From contig URUY01000038.1 of NCBI GenBank assembly GCA_900551115.1, positions 1 to 16,802 of the forward strand: a DNA stretch of 16,802 bases, in the 5' to 3' direction. The notes below the pieces were generated by a model. That model saw only the letters and a program-made list of their open reading frames with translations. It searched no databases and was not told where the DNA came from. This stretch comes from an uncultured Lachnospiraceae bacterium (GTDB lineage: Bacteria; Bacillota; Clostridia; Lachnospirales; Lachnospiraceae). This document shows positions 1-6,870 of the stretch, in pieces; within the stretch, counting starts at the first letter, position 1; every line of letters starts with the position of its first letter. Made by a program: the position numbers and the translations under genes.

Positions 1-2
1 AT

Positions 3-461
3 TTTCACGCCTATATGGTGGAGAAATATCCCGACTTGGAGCGTGGGGAAAGTGCTAGCAAGACAGGCAGGAAGCATATCCCCACCCGCCTGTTCAAGCA
101 GGCAGTCAATCTCTCCAAACAGGCAAGAGCCATTGAAGCCACGCTGGGCGATATTACCCCGTTCAATGCCGGAAAGAAGAAAGAGGAAGCCCTCTCCCTG
201 CTGAAAAAGTGGTTTCCGCAGATGGAGAACTTCTCCGGTCAGCTCAAAAAATACAAGGTTACGATAAACGACCTTTTGGCAGAAAATGAACAGTTGGAAG
301 CCAGAGCCAAAGCCAGTGAAAAAGGCAAGATGAAAGATACGATGGAACGGGCAAAGCTGGAAAGCGAGCTGAAAGACATTCAGCGGCTGGTAGACCGTAT
401 CCCGCCGGAGGTGCTGGCAGAATTGAAACGACAGCCCAACAAGCGTGGGCGTGAACTTTGA
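3..461 (+). CDS. MobV/Pre-type relaxase (plasmid mobilization protein), C-terminal part
   Basis: The reading frame is open from the first bases of the window (F-H-A-Y precedes the first internal Met at 15), so the gene begins to the left and only about 152 residues are visible. The segment LERGES...GRKHIPT followed by a long charged helical, probably coiled-coil, region (about residues 75-130 of the visible part) resembles the C-terminal half of Mob_Pre (MobV) relaxases, which nick oriT and pilot the strand in conjugal mobilization. The catalytic histidine motifs would be upstream and cannot be checked. The stop is TGA at 459-461, and the next gene follows after 84 bases in the same direction. 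Family assignment is from motif resemblance only; a MobA/MobL-type relaxase is the main alternative. Confidence 0.7.
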   Translation, partial: FHAYMVEKYPDLERGESASKTGRKHIPTRLFKQAVNLSKQARAIEATLGDITPFNAGKKKEEALSLLKKWFPQMENFSGQLKKYKVTINDLLAENEQLEARAKASEKGKMKDTMERAKLESELKDIQRLVDRIPPEVLAELKRQPNKRGREL

Positions 462-545
462 CAAAAGTTATATGGTACTATTTTCCGCCTTGTTTTCATA
501 GACATGGACAAAGAGTAGCACACAAGGAGGAGGTGGAACTCTGCT

Positions 546-725
546 GTGAAAAAGCGAAAACTAAATTATCGGTTTCATAACCCTAATCCAGCGGCAGAGA
601 CCGCCGACTACTTACTGAAAATCCTAATTGAAGCCAATACGGAAAAAGTACAGTCGGCTATTCAAGAAGCCGCAGCCGCATCAGATGATACCGAAGAAAA
701 ATTAGACGAGGGACACTCTGCGTGA
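546..725 (+). CDS. Small accessory protein of the mobile element, 59 aa, function unknown
   Basis: A GTG start at 546 lies about 12 bases after a strong ribosome binding site (AAGGAGGAGG, 524-533); no other start codon fits this site. The product begins KKRKLNYRFHNPNP, is basic at the N-terminus and acidic at the C-terminus, and has a predicted amphipathic helix (AAETADYLLKILIEANTEKV). There is no transmembrane segment and no recognised domain. It sits between the relaxase and the recombinase, as small conserved hypothetical proteins often do in Lachnospiraceae elements. A role as accessory mobilization protein or recombination directionality factor is possible but unsupported. The last codons and the stop lie inside the terminator hairpin that follows. 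Confidence 0.7.
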   Translation: MKKRKLNYRFHNPNPAAETADYLLKILIEANTEKVQSAIQEAAAASDDTEEKLDEGHSA

Positions 726-743
726 GCGGAGTGTCCCTTTTTT
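710..743 (+). terminator. Intrinsic terminator overlapping the end of the small ORF
   Basis: A perfect 9-bp stem, GGGACACTC (710-718) with GAGTGTCCC (729-737), has a 10-base loop and is followed by six T (738-743). The left arm is coding sequence of the 59-aa ORF, and its TGA stop (723-725) is in the loop. It separates relaxase transcription from the recombinase gene. Confidence 0.9.
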
Positions 744-748
744 CATGG

Positions 749-777
749 TTGAAAACGCTGACTTCATGTGATAATAT
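749..777 (+). promoter_or_regulatory. Candidate promoter of the serine recombinase gene
   Basis: TTGAAA (749-754) is followed by an extended -10-like TGTGATAAT (767-775), overlapping an alternative TAATAT (772-777, 17-bp spacing). It lies directly after the terminator and 45 bases before the recombinase start, so the recombinase seems to have its own promoter. This rests on sequence match alone. Confidence 0.45.
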
Positions 778-821
778 TAAGATGTAACAGAACGATTTAA
801 TTTTAACAGAGAGGTTTTGCC

Positions 822-2357
822 ATGAATATAGCTGCTTACTGCCGTGTTTCCACCGATAAGGCTGACCAGCTCAACAGCCTGGAAGCACAGAAAGAGTTTT
901 TTTCTGAATACACAAAACGCACAGGGGACACCTTAGTAAGATTGTATGCAGACGAGGGTATTTCTGGAACCAAAATAAAAAATCGAAAAGAATTTTTACG
1001 CATGATGGCAGATGCCGAGCATGGGCTGTTTGATATGGTCGTAGTTAAGGACATTTCCCGCTTTGCCAGAAATACCGTTGACCTTTTGCAGAATGTCCGC
1101 AAGCTGAAATCTTTGGGAATTGAAACGCAGTTTTTGACTGCCAACATGACCAGCATGGGCAACAGTGAATTTGTGCTGACGATTTTTGGGGCATTGGCAC
1201 AAGAAGAAAGTGCAAATACCTCAAAGCGTGTGAAATTTGGAAAAAAGATGAATGCTGAAAAAGGTCGTGTCCCGAATATCGTTTACGGATATGATAAGAC
1301 GATTGGAGATTATTTTAACCTTGCAATCAATGAAGAAGAAGCTGCGGTTGTCCGCCAGATTTATGAGTGGTATATCAAAGACGGGTATGGTGCTGCGAAA
1401 ATTTCCATTTTCTTAAATGAACGAGGATTGCGGACAAAACGGAATTGCCAGTGGAGCCAGAATGGGGTTTGCCGTATTCTTACGAATGAACTTTATACGG
1501 GTAAAATTATTAACGGCAAACAGGAAGTAACCGACTTTCTGACCGGGCAGAGGGCGGACAAAGATGAAACCGAGTGGATGGTTGTGGAGCGTCCAGATTT
1601 GCGTATTATTGAGCCGGAGGTTTTTGAACAGGCACAGCAGATTATGCAGTCCAGAGGCAAAGCATTTAAGGTGGATAAGGAACGCCAAAGCAATAAATAT
1701 CTGTTCTCTACTCTTATCAAATGCAAGGAATGCGGCTGGTCCTTCCGGCGCACAGTCCGCACATATAAAAACACTTATGTCCGCTGGGTGTGTTCCGGGC
1801 ATAACGGGCGTGGTGCAGACAACTGCCCCAATGCTGTGACGGTAGATGAAGAAGAATTGATTGAAGTTTTGCAGGAATATTTTGCTGAACTTCTGAAAGC
1901 AAAGAAGAATGTGATCCGTTATGTGGTCGGAGAATTTCAGCGGGTTTATAAGGCAAAGGACGAAAACCTGAATTATGAAAAAGAGCTAAATGCCCAGCTT
2001 GCAAAGCTGCAAAAAACCCGGCAAAAATATATGGATATGTACGCAGACGATTTGATTTCCAGAGAGGAACTGAATGATAAAATCGGCGGCATGAGAAAAG
2101 AAATTGAACGGCTGGAAAACGAACTGAAGATGGTAGCGTATCATCTTACCAAGGGGGAACAGTTGGAAAGCGTCCTCGGACGGACATTCAAAGAGATTGA
2201 GGATATAACAGATGTACACCAGATGACCAATGCCCAGTTAAAGCGCATTATCCAGAAAATCGAAGTGGATAAGGATGGGAATGTGGATATTTACCTGCGT
2301 TTGCTTGGAGATTTGGGCTTGGACGAAACCGTTCTAATTCATCACGACGAAACATAA
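822..2357 (+). CDS. Large serine recombinase (site-specific integrase/excisionase of the element)
   Basis: The 511-aa protein has the architecture of large serine recombinases. The N-terminal resolvase catalytic domain (about 1-150) carries YCRVST, with the likely nucleophile Ser10 and Arg8, and the conserved DISRFARN at 77-84. A recombinase domain (about 155-280) follows, then a zinc ribbon with cysteines 301, 304, 324 and 335, and a coiled coil (about 380-445) of the type that controls synapsis and directionality. All key residues are present, so it looks active. The start ATG follows AGAGAGG (808-814). It is expected to cut attP and attB, integrate the element and, perhaps with a directionality factor, excise it. 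The TAA stop (2355-2357) lies in the bases read as the resumed spoIIID sequence, so the gene runs right up to the attachment site. Confidence 0.93.
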   Translation: MNIAAYCRVSTDKADQLNSLEAQKEFFSEYTKRTGDTLVRLYADEGISGTKIKNRKEFLRMMADAEHGLFDMVVVKDISRFARNTVDLLQNVRKLKSLGIETQFLTANMTSMGNSEFVLTIFGALAQEESANTSKRVKFGKKMNAEKGRVPNIVYGYDKTIGDYFNLAINEEEAAVVRQIYEWYIKDGYGAAKISIFLNERGLRTKRNCQWSQNGVCRILTNELYTGKIINGKQEVTDFLTGQRADKDETEWMVVERPDLRIIEPEVFEQAQQIMQSRGKAFKVDKERQSNKYLFSTLIKCKECGWSFRRTVRTYKNTYVRWVCSGHNGRGADNCPNAVTVDEEELIEVLQEYFAELLKAKKNVIRYVVGEFQRVYKAKDENLNYEKELNAQLAKLQKTRQKYMDMYADDLISREELNDKIGGMRKEIERLENELKMVAYHLTKGEQLESVLGRTFKEIEDITDVHQMTNAQLKRIIQKIEVDKDGNVDIYLRLLGDLGLDETVLIHHDET

Positions 2358-2362
2358 AGACG
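2340..2362. other. Putative attachment-site junction (attR) between element and spoIIID
   Basis: Recombinase-coding sequence and SpoIIID-coding sequence meet here. SpoIIID-like residues start at the CAT codon 2353-2355, whereas the preceding in-frame codons (ITTK) do not match the expected S-T-V before HKD. The precise crossover dinucleotide needs the other junction. Confidence 0.65.
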
Positions 2363-2505
2363 TTACAGACCGTCTCATGCAGGTTAATCCCATGCTTGCA
2401 AAGCAGGCCAGATGTGTGCTGGATGTAAATAAATCCGAGCGGCACATCCGGGGCGGGCTGGCTACCAGAGAGAAATATCTGCATCAGCACCAGACGGGGA
2501 TGTAA
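2353..2505 (+). pseudogene. spoIIID: spoIIID, 3' fragment (sporulation transcription regulator interrupted by the element)
   Basis: Reading from 2353 gives HKDVTDRLMQVNP, then a helix, then SERHIRGGLATREKY and a stop at 2503-2505, 50 codons in all. Recalled B. subtilis SpoIIID has the same order: HKDLTERLPEINP, then SIRHLRGGEATKLKY. SpoIIID is a DNA-binding regulator of about 85-95 aa needed in the mother cell during sporulation. The missing part is the N-terminus with the first half of the helix-turn-helix; the frame is closed by a stop at 2335-2337, so no fusion protein is made from the element. Identification is from remembered family sequence; the matching 5' half should lie beyond the other end of the element. 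Its last 44 bases overlap the 3' end of the convergent AraC gene. Confidence 0.85.
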
Positions 2506-3430
2506 AGGCTGAAGGCTTAAAAGGTCCCCTGCCGCTGTCCGGCACTTTTGCCAGACTTTTAATGGAAGAAGAATATTCGGAAGGAGTCATGCCGGTGGAT
2601 TGCTTGAACTGTCTGGAAAAATAGTGTATGGAAGTGTATCCCAGCTTTTCTGCAATTCCGGTGAAATTCAGATGATTATCCCGGATTAACTGCTTTGCTT
2701 CAGAAACTTTCATTTGGTTGAACAGCTCAATTACACCACAGTTGTGTTTTTGGTGGATAAGTCCTTGTATCTGGGAACTGCTGGTGAGTGTTTCCCGGCA
2801 TATCCGGTCAAGAGTCAGACGGTCACTGATATGCTCGGAAAGATAGTCGATGACGCGGTGATACACCTCATCCTGTTTCCTGCGGATACTCATATCCGTC
2901 TGTTTGGGAGCAGAATGAGGATCCGAGTATCGGCACAGCAGACGGAGCAGAAAAAGCTCAAGGTACAAACGAATGAACTGTTCGCTGCCGGAGGGAACAG
3001 TTTCTTTTTTGGGCATATAAGTCTGATAAGGGTCATCTAACCGGCCTTTAAAGGTTTCGCCTGCAACGGTGATAAGCTGCCCTAACAGGCTGCGCTCTGC
3101 ATTGTCGATGGACAGGACTTTGTTCCGGAAAAAATCCATGGCGGGCGAATGGCACGGGAAGGAAACAACCACCAGATTGGGAGCAATGAGGCGGTTGGCG
3201 CAAAGACTGTGAAATTCTCCCGGCGGGTGAAAAATAATATCTCCCCGTTGTAAGGACAGTGTGCGCTGGCCGGCAGTTACATTGACCTCTCCCTTGTCTA
3301 CACAAAGAAATTCCCAGAAATCGTGGGATTCTCCGGCAAAAATAAAATCGCTCTGGTATTCAAAATAGTGAACTGTAACGATTTCCTTAATCGTAATAGT
3401 ATCGGAGAGGATATTGCTCTTATATGTCAT
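2462..3430 (-). CDS. AraC family transcriptional regulator (cupin plus two helix-turn-helix), 322 aa
   Basis: The start chosen is the ATG at 3430-3428 (MTYKSN), because AAGGAGG sits just before it on this strand; a longer reading to 3532 has no such site. The N-terminal cupin-like effector domain (about 15-130) contains GESHDFWEFLCVDKG and RGDIIFHPPGEFHSL. The C-terminal AraC DNA-binding domain has the second-helix signature GYTSIHYFSRQFKQSTGMTPSEY. The tail after this (about 24 residues) is longer than usual and overlaps the 3' end of spoIIID. The gene is divergent from the nucleotidyltransferase/kinase gene, with 197 bases between them, so it probably controls that gene in response to a sugar or sugar derivative; the ligand is unknown. 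Confidence 0.9.
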   Translation of the reverse strand: MTYKSNILSDTITIKEIVTVHYFEYQSDFIFAGESHDFWEFLCVDKGEVNVTAGQRTLSLQRGDIIFHPPGEFHSLCANRLIAPNLVVVSFPCHSPAMDFFRNKVLSIDNAERSLLGQLITVAGETFKGRLDDPYQTYMPKKETVPSGSEQFIRLYLELFLLRLLCRYSDPHSAPKQTDMSIRRKQDEVYHRVIDYLSEHISDRLTLDRICRETLTSSSQIQGLIHQKHNCGVIELFNQMKVSEAKQLIRDNHLNFTGIAEKLGYTSIHYFSRQFKQSTGMTPSEYSSSIKSLAKVPDSGRGPFKPSAFTSPSGADADISLW

Positions 3431-3485
3431 GGGAGACCTCCTTTGGCAGTTCTTTTGTATAGTGTAACATAAAAGTGAAAGAAAC

Positions 3486-3560
3486 GTGCAAAAATAAGTA
3501 GAATCGTATAAAAATAACGTTGGATTGTGCAAAGAAAAGAAAAGTCCTTCTTCGTATAAT
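3486..3560 (+). promoter_or_regulatory. Divergent control region with direct repeats and -10 box for the fusion gene
   Basis: The 197-bp gap between the AraC gene and the fusion gene contains GTGCAAA twice (3486-3492 and 3527-3533, 41 bp apart, near four helical turns) and TCGTATAA twice (3504-3511 and 3552-3559). The second TCGTATAA overlaps a perfect TATAAT (3555-3560), with no good -35 at 17 bp, which fits an activator-dependent promoter. AraC activators commonly bind direct repeats just upstream of -10/-35. The assignment is inference. Confidence 0.4.
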
Positions 3561-3627
3561 AAAAACAGAAAGCGCAGGAAGGCGCGGGGTATAAAACTGT
3601 AACGTAGGAAGGAAAGGGAGGAACAGA

Positions 3628-5664
3628 ATGGACAAGAGGAAAAAACCGGTATTGGTGATTATGGCAGCAGGTATGGGAAGTCGGTACGGCGGATTGAAAC
3701 AGATTGATCCCGTGGATAGTGACGGGCATGTCATAATTGATTTTTCAATTTATGACGCAGTACGGGCAGGATTTGAAAAGGCAGTTTTTATTATAAAGAA
3801 GGAAAATGAAGCGGATTTTGAAGAAGTAATCGGAAAAAGAATCAGAAAGTATATTGAGGTGGAATATGCCTATCAGGAACTTGACAGGCTGCCTCTGGGA
3901 TACCGGGTGCCGGAAGGCAGGGTTAAGCCCTTTGGCACAGGGCATGCAATACTTTGCTGCAAGGGACTTGTGGACGGCCCTTTTGCCGTAATCAATGCAG
4001 ATGATTATTATGGGGTACATGCCTTCAAGAGAATATATGATTATTTGTGGGAGCATGCCGATGATGACAAGTACCGTTATGCTATGGTGGGTTATGTGTT
4101 GGAAAATACGCTGACGGAAAACGGACATGTGGCAAGAGGAATCTGTGAGACCGATGGAGACGGATATCTGATAGGAATCAGGGAAAGAACCCGCATTGAA
4201 AAGCGGGGGCAGGGAGCTGCTTATACAGAGGATGAAGGTGAGTCGTGGACAGATATTCCGGCAGACAGTACTGTTTCTATGAATATGTGGGGCTTTACAG
4301 AAAGCATTTTGAGTGAACTGGAAACCCGTTTTCCGCGGTTCCTGGATGAAAATCTGAAGTCTAATCCGCTAAAATGCGAATTTTTCCTGCCTTCTGTAGT
4401 GGGACAGCTTATTGCGGAAGAAAAAGCACGGGTGCAGGTGCTTAAGTCGGAAGACCGCTGGTATGGAGTAACCTACCGCGAGGATAAGGATAAGGTTATG
4501 AAGGCTATGGCAGAACTGAAAAAAAGAGGCGTATATCCGGCTGGATTATGGGAAGGAGCCGTGGAAGAAGTGAGTGAAGCAGTAAAGGAACAGGAACTGG
4601 CCGGACAGTTTCAGATAGACGGAGAGGTGGTTTCTGCGGCAAGCTATGGCAGCGGCCATATTAACGACACGTATCTGATAAAGACTGATATGGGCAAAAA
4701 ATATATTTTGCAGCGAATGAACAGGTCTATTTTTAAGGATACGGAAGCCTTGATGGAAAATGTGGTAAAGGTAACGGAATACCTGAAAAAGGAGATTGTA
4801 AAAAAAGGAGGAAACCCTGAGCGGGAAACCTTAAATATTATTAGAACCATACAAAATGACAATTATTATCAGGCGCCGGACGGAGAGTGCTACCGCATGT
4901 ACCGGTTTATTGAAGGAGCAACCAGCTATGACCAGGTGAAGACGCCGGCGGACTTTTATAACAGCGCAGTAGCATTTGGCAATTTTCAGGCTATGCTGGC
5001 AGGCTTTCCTGCAAATGAGCTGCATGAGACGATACCGGATTTCCATGATACGGTGAAGCGTTTTGCAAAATTGAAAAGAGCGGTAGAGGAAGATAAGGAA
5101 AAAAGAGCAGACAAGGTCCGTTCGGAGATAGACTTTGCCTGTGCAAGGGAAAAGGACGCCCATGTGCTGATGGATATGCTGAAGGCCGGAGAACTGCCCC
5201 TGCGCGTAACCCATAATGATACGAAGCTGAACAATATTATGATAGATGATGAAAGCGGCAAAGGGATTTGCGTTATAGATTTGGATACGGTTATGCCCGG
5301 ACTTTCTGTGAATGATTTTGGTGACTCCATCCGTTTCGGCGCGAATACCGCCACAGAGGATGAGAGAGATGTAAGCAAGGTTTCTTTGGATATGGAGCTG
5401 TTTGAAGTATATGTACGGGGCTTTGCGGAAGGCTGCCGGGGCAGGCTTACCGCAAAGGAAATGGAAATGCTGCCCATGGGTGCGAAGCTGATGACGTACG
5501 AGTGCGGTATCCGTTTCCTGACAGATTATCTGGAGGGGGATGTATATTTTAAAATACACCGCCCCGGACAGAATCTGGACCGCTGCCGCACACAATTTGC
5601 GCTGGTGGCTGATATGGAGCGCAAATGGGAAGAAATGCAGGCTGTGGTAAAAAAATACTGTTAA
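3628..5664 (+). CDS. Fused nucleotidyltransferase / N-acetylhexosamine 1-kinase-like phosphotransferase, 678 aa
   Basis: Two enzymes lie in one chain. Residues 1 to about 305 form a sugar-1-phosphate nucleotidyltransferase: the nucleotide-binding signature AAGMGSRYGGLKQ is at 13-25, KPFGTGHA at 100-107 and the metal-binding NADD at 123-126. Residues about 330-678 form an aminoglycoside-phosphotransferase-fold kinase resembling bifidobacterial NahK (LnpB): YGSGHINDTY (340-349), YILQRMN (359-365), the catalytic loop HNDTKLNN (529-536) and the metal-binding DLDTVMPG (551-558). NahK makes GlcNAc-1-P or GalNAc-1-P from sugars released by GH112 phosphorylase, and the N-terminal half would turn a sugar-1-phosphate into a UDP- or other NDP-sugar. 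The start ATG follows GGGAGGA. It stands alone, divergent from one AraC gene and convergent with the next. The substrate of each half is inferred from context. Confidence 0.88.
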   Translation: MDKRKKPVLVIMAAGMGSRYGGLKQIDPVDSDGHVIIDFSIYDAVRAGFEKAVFIIKKENEADFEEVIGKRIRKYIEVEYAYQELDRLPLGYRVPEGRVKPFGTGHAILCCKGLVDGPFAVINADDYYGVHAFKRIYDYLWEHADDDKYRYAMVGYVLENTLTENGHVARGICETDGDGYLIGIRERTRIEKRGQGAAYTEDEGESWTDIPADSTVSMNMWGFTESILSELETRFPRFLDENLKSNPLKCEFFLPSVVGQLIAEEKARVQVLKSEDRWYGVTYREDKDKVMKAMAELKKRGVYPAGLWEGAVEEVSEAVKEQELAGQFQIDGEVVSAASYGSGHINDTYLIKTDMGKKYILQRMNRSIFKDTEALMENVVKVTEYLKKEIVKKGGNPERETLNIIRTIQNDNYYQAPDGECYRMYRFIEGATSYDQVKTPADFYNSAVAFGNFQAMLAGFPANELHETIPDFHDTVKRFAKLKRAVEEDKEKRADKVRSEIDFACAREKDAHVLMDMLKAGELPLRVTHNDTKLNNIMIDDESGKGICVIDLDTVMPGLSVNDFGDSIRFGANTATEDERDVSKVSLDMELFEVYVRGFAEGCRGRLTAKEMEMLPMGAKLMTYECGIRFLTDYLEGDVYFKIHRPGQNLDRCRTQFALVADMERKWEEMQAVVKKYC

Positions 5665-5723
5665 AAGATACAGTGAAGGCTATAGCCGGGAATATCGGAG
5701 CGATATCAGAGGAATGGCGAAAA

Positions 5724-6548
5724 TTATTTCCGGCAGGATTTTCTGTAGGCACTGGCAGTCATATGACAGCTTTTGTAAAAGCACTGTGCAAAATAACTTT
5801 GAGAGGAAAAGCCTGAACTGTGGGCAATTTCCGTAATACTGTAATCGGTACTGGCCAGCAATTCTTTGCTGGCCTTTATTCGTATATCGCACAGATAGCT
5901 GATGGGTGAGCATCCGAAATGTTTGGTAAAGGCATGCACCATATAATATTTATTCAGATGGGAAATTTCCGCTAAAATATCCAGGGTGATATTCTGAGAG
6001 TAATTTGCCTCAATATACTGCTTGAGCTTAATGCATTCTCTGCTGATCTTTAAGGAAGGGATGACTTCAAAAGCAAAATTTGTGCGGCGAATCAGCTTCA
6101 TAATCAGGACCTCCAAAAGATTTTGGCAGACCAGCTCATAGCCGCGGCTTTTCTCTTCCATCTCCTGCAGCATGGAATTCATATAAAATATAAAGGAAGA
6201 CGGATCCTTGCCGCAGTTAAAGATAATATGCTCCTTATCCTCACCGAAGGAGAAGCTGAGGCCCTCTACACCCAGAATGATGTATTCTAACGGTTCTGCA
6301 CCGTCAGAGACTTCCGTATGGGTAGTATTTGCATTCACAATGACAAAATCCCCCTCCCTGATAGGATAGCGCATGTCTTCTACCAAAAAATAACCGCCGC
6401 CCCTTTTTACATAAAACAATTCTGTAAAGTAATGGGTGTGTGAAAGGCTGGGCCAGTCGTTTTCGTATTTGGAATACGTCACATACAGCAGTTTGCCGTT
6501 CACCGGTTCCGTATCGTCACTTCCGAGCTGATATCTTGTAATCCCCAT
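5724..6548 (-). CDS. AraC family transcriptional regulator (second), 274 aa
   Basis: The start is placed at the ATG 6548-6546 (MGITRYQLG), which is preceded by GGGAGG at good spacing; an upstream in-frame Met at 6611 lacks a ribosome binding site. The N-terminal cupin-like sensing domain contains SHTHYFTELFYVKRGGGYF and IREGDFVIVNANTTH. The C-terminal pair of helix-turn-helix motifs includes NITLDILAEISHLNKYYMVHAFTKHFG... and SITEIAHSSGFSSQSYFAQCF. It is divergent from the binding-protein gene across a 322-bp AT-rich region and convergent with the fusion gene 59 bases away. It most likely regulates the transporter/phosphorylase operon, sensing the disaccharide or a breakdown product (inference from position). 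Confidence 0.92.
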   Translation of the reverse strand: MGITRYQLGSDDTEPVNGKLLYVTYSKYENDWPSLSHTHYFTELFYVKRGGGYFLVEDMRYPIREGDFVIVNANTTHTEVSDGAEPLEYIILGVEGLSFSFGEDKEHIIFNCGKDPSSFIFYMNSMLQEMEEKSRGYELVCQNLLEVLIMKLIRRTNFAFEVIPSLKISRECIKLKQYIEANYSQNITLDILAEISHLNKYYMVHAFTKHFGCSPISYLCDIRIKASKELLASTDYSITEIAHSSGFSSQSYFAQCFYKSCHMTASAYRKSCRK

Positions 6549-6870
6549 AAATACCTCCCGTAATTTTAGAAATACTGTTTTGAAAAAATGGCATATTACA
6601 AAGCTGCACACATAAGGTGCGCAAATGATTGTATGAAATATCTATTTTTAATACATAATAAAAAGCAAAATTGTACAAACTGTTAAAACAAATTCAAAAC
6701 AAAATCACTTGAACACGTTAAAGTGTACAAGAAAATAATAGCAAAAAATGTAATAAAAAGCAATATATATAAAATACAAAGCAATATTTGAATTGTACGG
6801 ACACGAAATAGAAGATATACTTAAGCTAACAAGTTGATAACAACCTATTCACTATAGGAGGGAAAAAGTT
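6549..6870. promoter_or_regulatory. AT-rich divergent intergenic region with repeated TGTAC motifs and an inverted repeat
   Basis: No gene is seen in these 322 bases. TGTAC occurs three times: in the palindrome TTGTACAA (6671-6678), in GTGTACAAG (6723-6731), and in TTGTAC (6793-6798), which is also the probable -35 box. The second copy is the right arm of an imperfect inverted repeat, CTTGAACAC (6708-6716) with GTGTACAAG (6723-6731), separated by 6 bases. Another near-palindrome, TGCACAC/GTGCGCA (6605-6623), lies 57 bases before the AraC start. These are good candidate operators for the adjacent AraC regulator or a second repressor; none is proven. Confidence 0.5.
6793..6821 (+). promoter_or_regulatory. 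Probable promoter of the transporter/phosphorylase operon
   Basis: TTGTAC (6793-6798) and TATACT (6816-6821) are separated by exactly 17 bp, each close to the sigma-A consensus. The start codon is 49 bases downstream, with TAGGAGGG (6855-6862) as ribosome binding site. Confidence 0.65.

Larger units (their letters stand above)
1..2352. mobile_element. Right-hand part of an integrated mobilizable element (IME) with serine recombinase, inserted in spoIIID
   Basis: The relaxase C-terminus, a small accessory ORF and a large serine recombinase lie in one orientation, and the last of them stops exactly where the chromosomal gene spoIIID resumes (about 2353). Relaxase plus serine recombinase is the usual module of Firmicute integrative mobilizable elements (known). 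The right junction is inferred from where SpoIIID-like protein sequence begins; the left junction and any cargo lie outside the window. The exact crossover bases cannot be fixed from one junction. Confidence 0.8.

Noticed and set aside
4831..5595. 254-codon open frame on the minus strand inside the fusion gene
   Set aside because: The opposite frame contains conserved kinase motifs (HNDTKLNN, DLDTVMPG); the antisense product has no domain features.
5625..5816. 63-codon plus-strand frame overlapping the fusion gene end and the AraC gene
   Set aside because: It starts inside a conserved gene, lacks a ribosome binding site and runs antisense to the AraC helix-turn-helix region.
6708..6731. CcpA catabolite-response (cre) site
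   Set aside because: The CG-centred core has too many mismatches to the cre consensus; it is better described as an imperfect inverted repeat with a TGTAC arm.
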